Below are positions 1 through 9,569 of a DNA stretch of 64,000 bases, in pieces. This DNA is from Thunnus maccoyii (lineage: Eukaryota > Chordata > Actinopteri > Scombriformes > Scombridae), in assembly GCF_910596095.1 (NCBI RefSeq), contig NC_056534.1:14831490-14895489 (forward strand), written 5' to 3'. Positions within the stretch are counted from its first letter, which is position 1, and each line of letters opens with the position of its first letter. A program made the position numbers and the translations under genes. A model generated the notes under the pieces. It had not been told where the DNA came from. It saw only the letters and a program-made list of their open reading frames with translations, and ran no database searches.

Positions 1-2460
1 AATATTGTTAACGTTTTTCTTTTCATGTGCACTGATTTCCTTGGCTGTCAAACAGACTAGAATCTGTGCATGATATGAAACCTATAAAATACAGGGAGAC
101 AGAATTGGATAGCTTACGTCCATTGAAAGATTGTGTGACTGCGTTTTGGTGTAAAAGGATAAAAAATGAGATGCGTTGGAAATGGTCAGGGTTTTAATTT
201 CAGGAATTTGATGTTCAAAGCATGGTGTATTAAATGGCATGAAAAGCTTGATTTTTTTTTTTTTTTTTTTAGATAATGAAAAAGGGGCATACATGTTTAC
301 AGTTGTAGAGGAATTGAGAAGTTTGGTTTTGACTACATCCACACTAAGCCTGCTAATTTTGAAAATGCATGCATCCTGTTGTTTTCAGGGTTTTTTTTGT
401 AGAAGATCTCTGTCCCCATTAAAACACCTGAACAATCAGAACATGTTCAGCATAAATGCTTCCTGTTAATCAGGCAAACAGTAATTCCTGCACTGCTGCG
501 CTGAAATCAAAGCACAATTTTATGATTCAGATTCACCTGATAAACATTAATCCGGGTAAATAACAACACCTTTATTGTGTGATCAGCTATATTGACATTT
601 AAGCCATTTCTGTTTTTTATAAAGCGAGCAGCACCCGCAGAAGATTAACGATTAGTTACCTTACTTAAAAGCCCAAGAACAAAGAAGGTTATCGCACAAG
701 TTTAATAGCTTTCAACTATAAATCAAATGTAGAAAATGTAACGTGAAGTTGACCGACAGATTTGTTATTTCGGAAATAGTTTGAGTCAAAAAAATCCTTT
801 CATTTTGATTAGCATTTTAGTTTCTGCTTAACTTTATGTACGTTTTTAATTTAACATCATCAAACCTTAATCACCACCAGCAAGAGCAGCACTGTTAACT
901 ATAAAATGGTAAGTAACTAAGCTAGCACATAGCATTTTATCACACTTAGCATCTACATCAGAGAAAGTGGATCTCGCAGCTGCAGCTCTGTCTCTGGGTC
1001 AAGACCACAACAGATAAATAAAGATGCATTTTCAAATTTAGCTAGCTTTGTGTGGACACACTCTTAGACCTCCATAGTAATGCTGACTGTTAATTCATAT
1101 TCATAATCTGTTACAGTTCTTTTATGTTTCCTTTTACTATCGTATTGTAGTCCTGTCAATCACCTCTAGATTACCTTTTCAGTAACGTGATCTTGCAGGA
1201 TCTAACACTCATTTGAATCAGTCTCCTCTCACATTCCTGCAGACTTGCATACCAAAAAAAAAAGCACAGACCCGCTGACTGGATCGATGAAGCCAGTGGA
1301 ATTTAACTGGGTTTTCTCTCAGTCACTGTTTCCATTATGTCCTGCAGCCACCTGGGACTTGGTTATGTAACGTGCACATGTCCAAACTCCTCTGTTTGGG
1401 TCAATCATTGAATGATCATCGAATGTACGGGCAAATGTTTCAATGTTTCATGGAAGCTGTGGCAAATTACAGTGTGCCCACATTGTAGTTTTTATGTCTT
1501 TAAGCGTGTTGTGAGAATTTGTTCTTGGCTGTAGCAGCTTTATAGCTAAAGTAAGAATATTTTGGTTCTGACGGCAGTGTTTCAGTGTGAAATACTGTCT
1601 TCAGTTGCAGTAATTTCCCAGGGAAAAGCTTAACAGTTTTACACATTACCTCACTTATTCAACTACACACTGACCACTTCTACAGGCAACCTACAATTGT
1701 AACATGACTGAAATGTGTGGTAGCAGCACGGAAACATTAATGAATGTACATTTTCATATACTATCTGTTAGACAATGTGGTGGTAGTAGCTGGTTTTATA
1801 GAAAGCCTGTTGCTTTTCGAGCATTGTTTACCTCTCTAGCTTTTGAATATGAAAGTGGAGAAAGGATTTGATTCTTGCCAGCCTGAAATGAATGCAGATT
1901 CAGGACCTTTAAGCCTCTGTATTTTAGAACAGCTCACATGGATGAGACGGCACAGCACGTGCGATAACCCAGAAACACCCAACAGCTTTGATTTCTCTTG
2001 CTCTCTTCATCTTGTTCCTCGTTCTCTCGTGTCCACACTTTGAATTCTGGGGTCTTCTTCTGTCATCTTGACTCCCTCTCACACTTACACACAAATATAA
2101 CCAACACTCTTGTCTCCATCTGACCATTTGTTTGGTTACCATAGCGACAAGATAACGCAAAGCACATCAATTTTCAGCAAACAGATCACTTGATTCTGGC
2201 TGTACTGCCTAATTGGACGTGTTTGTGTGTGAAGTTTATTTAAGGCCTTCTTTTTACTGAGCAACTTAAAAATGTGACCAAGATATAAGGTTGTCTTCTC
2301 AGTTTTGCCTGTTTACAGTGTTTGAACACAGTCATTTCAATAGGAACTATCTTACAGGAATAAATAGAATTCAATGGTAATTTACACAAAAGACATAAAA
2401 TATATGATATTCAATGTACTTATGAAGTAATAGATTGTTGTCTCTACTTGTACCTGCAAC
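1..2460. other. AT-rich noncoding stretch, no gene recognised
   Basis: No open frame here looks like a protein, and I see no convincing exon with paired splice sites. There are T and A runs (for example 250-271) but no clear transposon ends. It could be intron, intergenic DNA or part of a long 3' UTR of a gene lying to the left; the sequence does not decide between these. Confidence 0.4.
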
Positions 2461-2463
2461 ACT

Positions 2464-3079
2464 GGGTAACACTTTATTTTATGTGTTTCTAAGAAAGAAC
2501 TATGCAATTTGGTGCTATTATAAGAATATGAATGTCCTTAAAAAAAACTCAATCTGAACACAAGTAAACAATTATTTATTATTGGAAACTTTTTCTCCGT
2601 ATTTGTTTTCTTTTTAATTCATTCATTCATTTATTTTATTAGTTTATCTGACAGGGACAGTGCTCATTGGACAACAGAAAACAAACTCAGTTGTTGATTA
2701 AAATGATATATCCTATTAAATACACAGCATAATTAATATGCGCAAAGCACTACAGTACATATCCACCAATAAATAATGTCACAGTAAAAAACATGGTACT
2801 GTAGTTTGCTACAGTGCATAAATAAGAAGAACAAAAAAAGACGATTGAATTGCCTTGTAAACAAATGTGACATTTTTGCATGTTCAGCTGACACCTGTGA
2901 ACTTACTATAAACTATTTAGGTTACTCTAGTAGTTCATTCAGATAGAAATGAATGTACCACTTGAACATGTTCTCTATTTTTGCTTATAGTACCAAATTA
3001 TGTAGATTCAGGAATTCTTCTTAGAAAGTATTAAGAAATGATTTAGAAATCACGCACCTGTAGAATAAAGCGTTACCCA
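2464..3079. mobile_element. Non-autonomous DNA transposon with GGGTAACRCTTTATT ends
   Basis: The left end reads GGGTAACACTTTATTTTA, and the right end, reverse-complemented, reads GGGTAACGCTTTATTCTA. This gives near-perfect terminal inverted repeats about 615 bp apart. The interior is AT-rich with no transposase. A segment near 2640-2690 (TGACAGGGACAGTGCTCATT) resembles a dispersed fish repeat and may be a separate nested piece. Superfamily not determined. Confidence 0.55.
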
Positions 3080-3505
3080 ACATAGTTTTATCATAGGTAG
3101 TTAATCAAGGCTTTCATCCATTTCTTTTTGTTCTCTTTGTCACATTTGTTTTCTTCTGGTTGTGTAAACCTTCCTATATTGCACTTTATCCCGCCAGCGG
3201 ATGGGGAACGGCTTGAGAAAGTCTTTTTTTATGTACAGCTTTTAAGAATGAGGGCTACAGTATTGAACATGGCACATGACCCACGTGTTGCTTATTGTAT
3301 AATGTTCTTGTGATCTTTTATCTGTACTGTTGTGTATGTGAGGTGGGGGGAGTATCAATATATTGCACACTATACCCAGCAGAAATATCAGCATTGCTAT
3401 TTTGTAATATAAAAGACTTGTATGATTAGGAGTGCCGCTGTCCTTTTCTTGTACCATGATGCACGTGTAGGAATGTCTATGATTGTGACTTATAATAAAT
3501 TTGAA
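3080..3505 (+). other. Possible 3'-UTR end with AATAAA
   Basis: A low-complexity noncoding tract ends in AATAAA at about 3493-3498 (TTATAATAAATTTGAATC). This has the look of the end of a plus-strand 3' UTR, but no upstream coding exon is visible, so it may be a chance hexamer. Confidence 0.25.
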
Positions 3506-3667
3506 TCAGGTTTTTTCAACTTTGATAAACCTGTTTGTTTTATTTAAAAGCTCAGTTAAAAAGCATGTGTGTCATCTGCTCCTGCGACGTTACCTGCCAC
3601 GCCCTCTACTTCCTATCCTGTGTCTCCCTAACCTGCCGCCACTCTCCCAGCGCTCACTCTCTCTCCT

Positions 3668-3693
3668 TGTGTGTGTGTGTGTGTGTGTGTGTG
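3668..3693. repeat. (GT)n microsatellite
   Basis: About 13 uninterrupted GT units. Confidence 0.9.
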
Positions 3694-4012
3694 ATAGTGC
3701 GAGTGGGGACAGGTATGCTAGAGTCAGAGCAGAGCCCCACCAGCTGCTACTCGTTCCATAATCACGACCTCTACAAATACTCAGCCCTGCCACTTCCATG
3801 CTGCCAAATCATAGCATGTCATATGACTCCTGCATCTGTAACAGCTTGTCCACCATCAGACACAACAGCTGAGGACAAGATGAGTACACTGTGACTGTTT
3901 TTAAATGAGTCCAAAGTTATCTTTTCTTCAGACAACGTTAACTCCTTTTAACATGACTAGTAATGTGGCACAACTTGTGTTTCATGTTTTTGCCATTTGT
4001 AATGACTTAAAT

Positions 4013-4174
4013 CAGTGTTTTTTTAAATCCTGGTCCTGCCCTGTGAATGGGTTGTCATCAGGCTTCTGCAGAACTTGATGACAAGCTGATCATTTGAGTG
4101 AGGCGTGTTGAAACAGGGAAACATCTAAAATATGCAGAGCAGGGCTGCCCCAGGACCAGGATTGAAAAACACTG
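4013..4174. mobile_element. Short foldback MITE (CAGTGTTTTT...ends)
   Basis: The 162-bp unit begins CAGTGTTTTTTTAAATCCTG, and its other end, reverse-complemented, begins CAGTGTTTTTCAATCCTG. The arms extend well inward, including GATGACAAGCTGATCATTTG near the middle, so the unit is mostly self-complementary. The CAGTG termini suggest a hAT-type non-autonomous element of a kind common in teleosts. Confidence 0.6.
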
Positions 4175-4561
4175 ACCTAGATATATAGCTGCCTGCTAAC
4201 ATAGCAGCTTAAAGCTGCTGCGGCAAACAGTTTCACGTGTGTACATGCATTTATTCTGACTTACTAAGCTAGCAAGTCATATTGAGACTTTGTTTTGTTG
4301 TGATCCTGAGATAACACATTGAAGTAAGGGTGTGTTTTTAATATTTTCCGGCTACATTTGTTCACCTCTAAAATGTATTCTTATCGAGTATATCCAGTAT
4401 CCGGACCAGAACTGTGACTTCCTTCTCCTCAACCAGTCAGGACCCTTCTATGACCCAAGTTTAGTCACATAATCTGTAAAGTTTTAATTGATGCAAGGGG
4501 TAACGCAAATTCATTTGTGAACATAGTCTGTGTATTCATGCTGAAATGTTGAAAGTTTAGC

Positions 4562-4601
4562 CAGACAGCACTTCAAGACTGAAGTCTGTGAAGTGCTGTC
4601 T
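4562..4601. repeat. Near-perfect 40-nt hairpin
   Basis: CAGACAGCACTTCAAGACT pairs with AGTCTGTGAAGTGCTGTCTG, leaving a two-base loop and a single bulged base. It lies inside the ADAR-like fragment, between the first two exon remnants. Confidence 0.7.
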
Positions 4602-5145
4602 GTTGTTTCACTTCATAATGTGTATCCTTTTTTGTTTGTTTTTCCACCCATGTTTGTTATTCTCTGTAAAGCACCTGCTGACAAATGTATTGATTCAAAC
4701 TCTGATAAATAAATCCGCCTTAATGAAGACATGAGGCCTACAATCAATAATGAAAATTACTTTGCTTGTGTGCAAAACAGTAGCTGCTATATGAATCGTC
4801 TATCGACAGATCGGTGTCTCATTTATATATTTTCTCTCCCTCTGTCAGATTCTGTATGCAAGCAGGAGACTTTTTCCTGTCGCAGAAACTTCCAGTCAAA
4901 AAGTTGCAAAGAAGGACGCTGCTGCAGCTACCCTGCACAGTATCATCAGAGAGATGCAGGGAGGTGCGAGCACCAGGGACAAAGGAAATACTGCCAGTAT
5001 GGACCAATGGATATACTCTCAAAATCCAGTGTGTTTGAATGTGTGAAAATAAGCCGCTATCAGTATCTAAAGATTGCCCAGTCAAGGTTAATGACAGTAT
5101 GCTTAAACAATCACCTGGGGTTGGTCAGGCACTTTACATGTGAAT

Positions 5146-5896
5146 AGGGGTGTGCCCAAATACAAATACGTTATTCGGCAAAGCACAAATAGTGGGGTTT
5201 TCTACGAATATTTGTTTCATACAAATATATTAAAAATTATTTGTTTTCAGGAAGAAGAAAAAAAACATGTCAAATACCAGCTCGCAGATCGGTTACATCA
5301 CTATCTCAGTCTCTCTCCTCTGCTCCGCTGTTACGTCTATCAGCAGGTCTCAATGAGGGGAGTCACATCCACCTCCTACATGACGCACATTTCCTAATTT
5401 GGACATCACTCCTGGAGTTGGGAGTGTTCCCCAGAGATAAAGCTGAGCTACTGACACATGCAAAGTTCTCCCAACTGACTCTCCATAACCTGTTGTTCCC
5501 CTTCTCCTTTCCACAAAATCAGGTTGTAAAAAATAGGCAATAAATGAGAAGTGCAAAGCAATAATCACCTTTGAAGTTCTGCTCTGGATGTTGCATGCTG
5601 TGCTGTCTCTGTGTTATGGGTGTATAAATAGGCAGAGGAAGAGGTCACAATGAGTAAGTTTTAGCTCAGTAATCAGTGCAATCATCTATAATCTGGGAGA
5701 CTCCAGTTCAAGACCCAGTGTGGGGACCTCCTTCGTACTTATTGTAACACTTTAATTTTCTAAATTAAAAGCGTAATAAAAATAAAAACAGGATTTTTAA
5801 ACCTCTTTCCACTTTTACTTGAATACACATACAAATAATTTTGCAGCCTCAAATACAGATACAAATACAAATACTGGGCCCTCTGCACATCCTTAA
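5146..5896. mobile_element. Non-autonomous DNA transposon containing a tRNA-like segment
   Basis: The left end (GGGGTGTGCCCAAATACAAATAC) and the right end (ATACAAATACTGGGCCCTCTGCACATCC) are imperfect inverted repeats about 750 bp apart. The interior has no transposase but carries a tRNA-like block (separate entry). It sits in an intron of the ADAR-like remnant. Superfamily uncertain; hAT-like is possible. Confidence 0.5.
5635..5735 (+). other. tRNA-like / pol III A-box and B-box segment inside a transposon
   Basis: TTAGCTCAGTAATCAGTG resembles an A box and AGTTCAAGACCC resembles a B box, about 45 bp apart. Flanking GAGGTC and GACCTC could pair as an acceptor-like stem. It is degenerate and I would not call it a functional tRNA; it is either SINE-like or a fossil tRNA captured by the surrounding transposon. 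Confidence 0.35.
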
Positions 5897-7739
5897 CAGG
5901 GAGAGCTACATTTATTTCACCAGAGCAGGTACTCTAAACTTAAGTTTAACCATAGAGACCAACATTTTTAGAGTAGATTTTTAAGTTATAGACTGAGTTA
6001 GCCAAAAAAGAGAACATGTATTGTATTTCTTTATCCTCCGCTGTCTATCAGGGGCCAGCTGAAGGTGGCCCCTGTATGGTGGAGATGGTGGAGGGACCTC
6101 GCCAGCCACTGTCCCGGTCTCTGCCTGGTGGGAAAAATCTGGTGTCTGTCCTGATGGAGTACAGCCAGCACAACGGGAACCCCATCGAATTCATCATCAC
6201 TGGCCAAGTAGGCCCACCACATGACCCAAGGTACTGAATACTTCAACCCCTCCTGAATCTGTCCTTTTGGATGTTGTTCACCCCCACCCCGTATTCTTAG
6301 ATTCCTCTGTGGTCGTATATTTCTCCTCAGGAAAGGAGTTGATAGCTATTTCTGTTCAATGTCAGCTGACAAAGACACAATACTGTCTGTGTCCCTCCAC
6401 TCCTTACCGCTCTTTATGTTTTTAATCCATCCCTTTAGGCAGTCAGCTGGATAGGAGATAAGGTACAAACTTGTTTTTCTCACTTTCACACTGTTGCATC
6501 TCCTCCTTTATGTAAATGTGAGAGATCAGCAACTGGTATCTCATCAAAGTGTGACATCATGCTTGGTCTCAGATTCAAACCAGAAACATTTTCAACCCTT
6601 TTCACTCTCTCTGTCTTGTTTTTAGGTTCATATACAGGGTGAAGGTCGGAAAAAGTTTGTTTGCAGAGGCCTCGGCTCTGAGCACAAAGGCAGCCCGCCA
6701 GCTGGCAGCAGAGGTGGCCGTCAAAGAATTAATGGCTGATGGGAAACAGCAGTTCAACAAGGTGAGGAGTTAGATTCCCAGTTGCCCCTGGTTTCTTCCA
6801 GTGACAGTGATGCCGCTGGTTCTGGGACTTCATGCCCCTCTTTGCTCCCTTTTATAGCAGATAAGTTGCGAGCAGCCCATGAGGCAAGAGTTGGGGACCT
6901 CATCAACCACCTTAACAACAATGCAGTATCGGTTCTTCAGCAGTATGCCAGAGTCCAGGGCTTTGCTGCTGAGATCTGCCTGGTGGTTCAGTCTGGGCCA
7001 CCACATGAGCCTAAGTGTGTGAGCAGCTCCAGACACACAGACATATACATATTTACACACTGGATAAAAATATCTTGCTGTCAGGGTCTCCCTGGTCCTG
7101 GAAATATCTGTTCTTGTTGTATTTGGCCTTTCTGCCTCATTTATTTTGATTTCTCTTGTTGAAGTAACACTTCACAGGCTACAGAAAGCATTGGAAATTA
7201 TTTTATAATAACCATGGTTTCCTTACTTGACAAGATCATGAATACAAAATGAGACCTCCGTGGTGATTTATTTGGACTTGTTACTTATTTTGAGTCCCAG
7301 AATTTCTCAAATGAAAACACTGAAAGTCATTGAAAATAACTTGGATCTTGAGGTTAGTTTGGAAACCCTGTTCTATCCTCCTCTGATTGCCTTTCTCTTT
7401 GTCCCTCCTGCTTAGGTTCACCTACCAGGCCAAGCTGGGTGGATGCTGGTTCCCTCCAGTCTGTGCATCAAAAAAAAGACAGGAAACAAGAAGCAGCTGA
7501 TGCTGCTTTACAGGTTCTCATTGGAGAGGCTGTGAGGGCAGCCGGCATTGGGGAGCTTATCCTAGTGTAGGTACTGACCTTTCTTTTTTTTCTTCACGTT
7601 TCCTATCATGAAACCTGAATATGTACCAACATCAAAAGAGCCTTCTCTGGAAAAAGGCAGTATTTTTTTTGTTTTTTCATTTTTTGGACTTTACTTCAGT
7701 GGTCTTGATTACAGCACAGCTGATCAGCTGTCAGTCTGC

Positions 7740-7930
7740 AGGGGTTAAAGGAAGTGCTCACAATTTTTCAAGTGTGTCTTAAAATAAGTCAGGAGCCCAA
7801 ATGAACATTGAAACATGTTTCTCTTGCTGTAATTATTCCTCCTGTTCATACTAACCATTAGAAGATCCCTTCATGATGCACTTACAATGCAAGTGATGGG
7901 AACAGTCCACAGTCCTCTATGTATCCTCAT
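7740..7930. mobile_element. Half of a foldback MITE
   Basis: This stretch (ACAATTTTTCAAGTGTGTCT, then ATTATTCCTCCTGTTCATAC, then GATCCCTTCATGATGC) matches one arm of the complete foldback element at 13738-14393. The opposite arm is absent, so this is a truncated copy. Confidence 0.6.
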
Positions 7931-8042
7931 TCAGGCCTCCATAGGAATGATTTCCAGGTCACCTGAGCAGCAAGGAGACATGGAGTCAGTCTGACTGCAT
8001 CTCTCTGCAGGTGCTTCATGGAGGCTCTGCCCCTCAGAGCTG

Positions 8043-8722
8043 AGTGACAGAGAAAGTTGTGCAACAATATTTATTATGTCACATTTGGAATCAGACATCC
8101 TGCCTGACAAAGTAATCTTAGATCATATGAGTTACTCAGTAAGGCCTTTTGTTGCCAAACCCATTCAGTGTAGATGTTGTTGGAAATTTGGGCACAGCTC
8201 ACTTGTGTGTAGACATGATTTGGGGATATGTGGTAAATGTGGAGATGAGAAATGCAGCGGCAGAAACTGTGAAAAAGAACCCAAGTGTAATCAGTGTGGG
8301 GGGAGTCATGAGGCATGGCACGCAGACTGTTCAAAGAGAAAGAAAGAGATGGAAATCATGAGGATCAGGTCCAAGAGAGGGCTAAGCCAGGAGGAAGCAG
8401 CTAGGAATGAAAAGATTCAAGAAGTAAGGGAGAACAAATAAGATAGGAAGCATAATAATATGTTTTTTGTAAAGGCGAGATTAAGTTCTCCTGGCCATGG
8501 TGATTAACTGTGCTGCTGAGGCAGAAAGGAAATCCAAGAGGATAGAGATGTTGATGCAGCAAGAACGTTTTTGGATATCATGGAAATTACTGGAGAGGAA
8601 GTGCGGGGGCTGTTGAAAGAGGCTTTGAGGCCCTCTCAGAGCCTAGATTGAGAAGTTGTATTAGAGAATGGGATGAGGGGTGGGGAAGAACTTTATCATT
8701 TATAAAAAAAAAAAAAAAAAAG
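8043..8722 (+). mobile_element. Retroposon fragment with zinc-knuckle (gag-like) ORF and poly(A) tail
   Basis: The open frame 8076-8441 encodes CCHC zinc knuckles: one fits C-x2-C-x4-H-x4-C (CRCCWKFGHSSLVC), then a Cys-rich CGKCGDEKCSGRNC, then CNQCGGSHEAWHADC. A basic, charged tail follows (KRKKEMEIMRIRSKRG). This is typical of the nucleic-acid-binding ORF1 of Jockey/I-type non-LTR retrotransposons. The frame stops at TAA, and the block ends in an A17 run at 8704-8720. No reverse transcriptase is attached, so it is a truncated or rearranged retrocopy. Confidence 0.7.
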
Positions 8723-8824
8723 AAAAACAAAGATATTATCAGGTGGTCAGGGGGAAGTAGCTGTCAGTAAAACTTCATGTTTGCCCACAAAAAGAAACTC
8801 AAACGAGCTGCTGGACTGGTGGAA

Positions 8825-9036
8825 GATTAATTTAATTAATTATTATCATCTACCCATTATTTTCTGGTCTAATTCTTGTGTCTATAAAATGTCAGAAAAA
8901 TAGTGAAAAATGACAGGTATTGACATTTTTCACCATTTTCTGACATTTTATGGACCAAACAAGAATCAATTACTTGAGAAAATAATTGACAGAATACCAA
9001 AAATGAAAATAATTGTTAGTTGCAGCCTTAGTGGCA
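8825..9036. repeat. Interspersed repeat, 'TGCAACTAACAATTATTTTC' family, self-complementary
   Basis: CTATAAAATGTCAGAAAAATAGTGAAAAATG and its inverse CATTTTTCACCATTTTCTGACATTTTATGG face each other, and the end reads AATAATTGTTAGTTGCAGC. Related stretches lie at 15643-15902, 17110-17420, 17625-17800 and 35140-35390. It behaves like a non-autonomous DNA element common in teleosts. Confidence 0.5.
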
Positions 9037-9569
9037 TGTTATCATAGCTGGAGAAGACGGTTACACTGAGCCTGATAGCATCCTGCTACACAAAACAAGA
9101 GCCACAGACTCAACTGAACAACAACATTAACCACATTAGCTTTCCTGCTGAAGTCTCCTTCTTATCTTACTTACAAACATGAACATGTCTTGTCCTGGAC
9201 CTTAGCTTGTTGAACAAGCCACCTAAGAAACATCACCAGGAAAAAAGTGCACCACTAACCCACCCTAGCCAGCTGAGATGAAAAGGAGCAATTCTGATAT
9301 TTTTCAAATACCTTTTTTTCCCTTCCTTATAACTATTAACAACACATTAAAAACATGTTGACATTATTTTGACTGAGAAGAGGGATGATTAAATGTGACT
9401 TTAATAGAAAACAAAGAATTGGAACATTTATGTAGCAACGATGTAATAACAGTTTAATTCTTTATACATAAATGTAGATATTTGATTTTCAGCTTTTGAA
9501 AATGATTTGAATTATTCAACTTTATTTTTTTCATATTAATTTTTATAAGTTACAGCTGCTTGGATCACT

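Larger units (their letters stand above)
4381..7570 (+). pseudogene. adar: Decayed ADAR1-like fragment: dsRNA-binding domains only
   Basis: Fragments of three successive double-stranded-RNA-binding domains of ADAR1 appear in order, separated by introns. Pieces: dsRBD1 first half about 4387-4455 (EYIQY...CDFLLLNQSGP); dsRBD1 second half about 4850-5040 (RLFPVAETSSQKVAKKDAAA); dsRBD2 first half 6052-6230 (SVLMEYSQHNGNPIEF, GPPHDPR); dsRBD2 second half 6626-6761 (FIYRVKVGKSLFAEAS); dsRBD3 first half about 6782-7013 (VGDLINHLNNNAVSVL, GPPHEPK); dsRBD3 second half 7416-7570 (FTYQAKLGGCWFPPVCAS). Known function of the intact family: adenosine-to-inosine editing of dsRNA. Signs of death: the GPPH motif is GPFY and the splice donor is lost in piece 1; piece 2 is frameshifted; only about 20 bp separate pieces 4 and 5 where an intron seems to have collapsed; piece 6 has a frameshift in an A run and ends at an in-frame TAG. 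No Z-alpha or deaminase exons were found. Intron positions survive, so it arose by segmental duplication or by decay in place, not retroposition. Confidence 0.75.

Noticed and set aside
3501..3894. 119-codon frame with VCVCVCV run
   Set aside because: Runs through the GT microsatellite; no family resemblance, no splice context.
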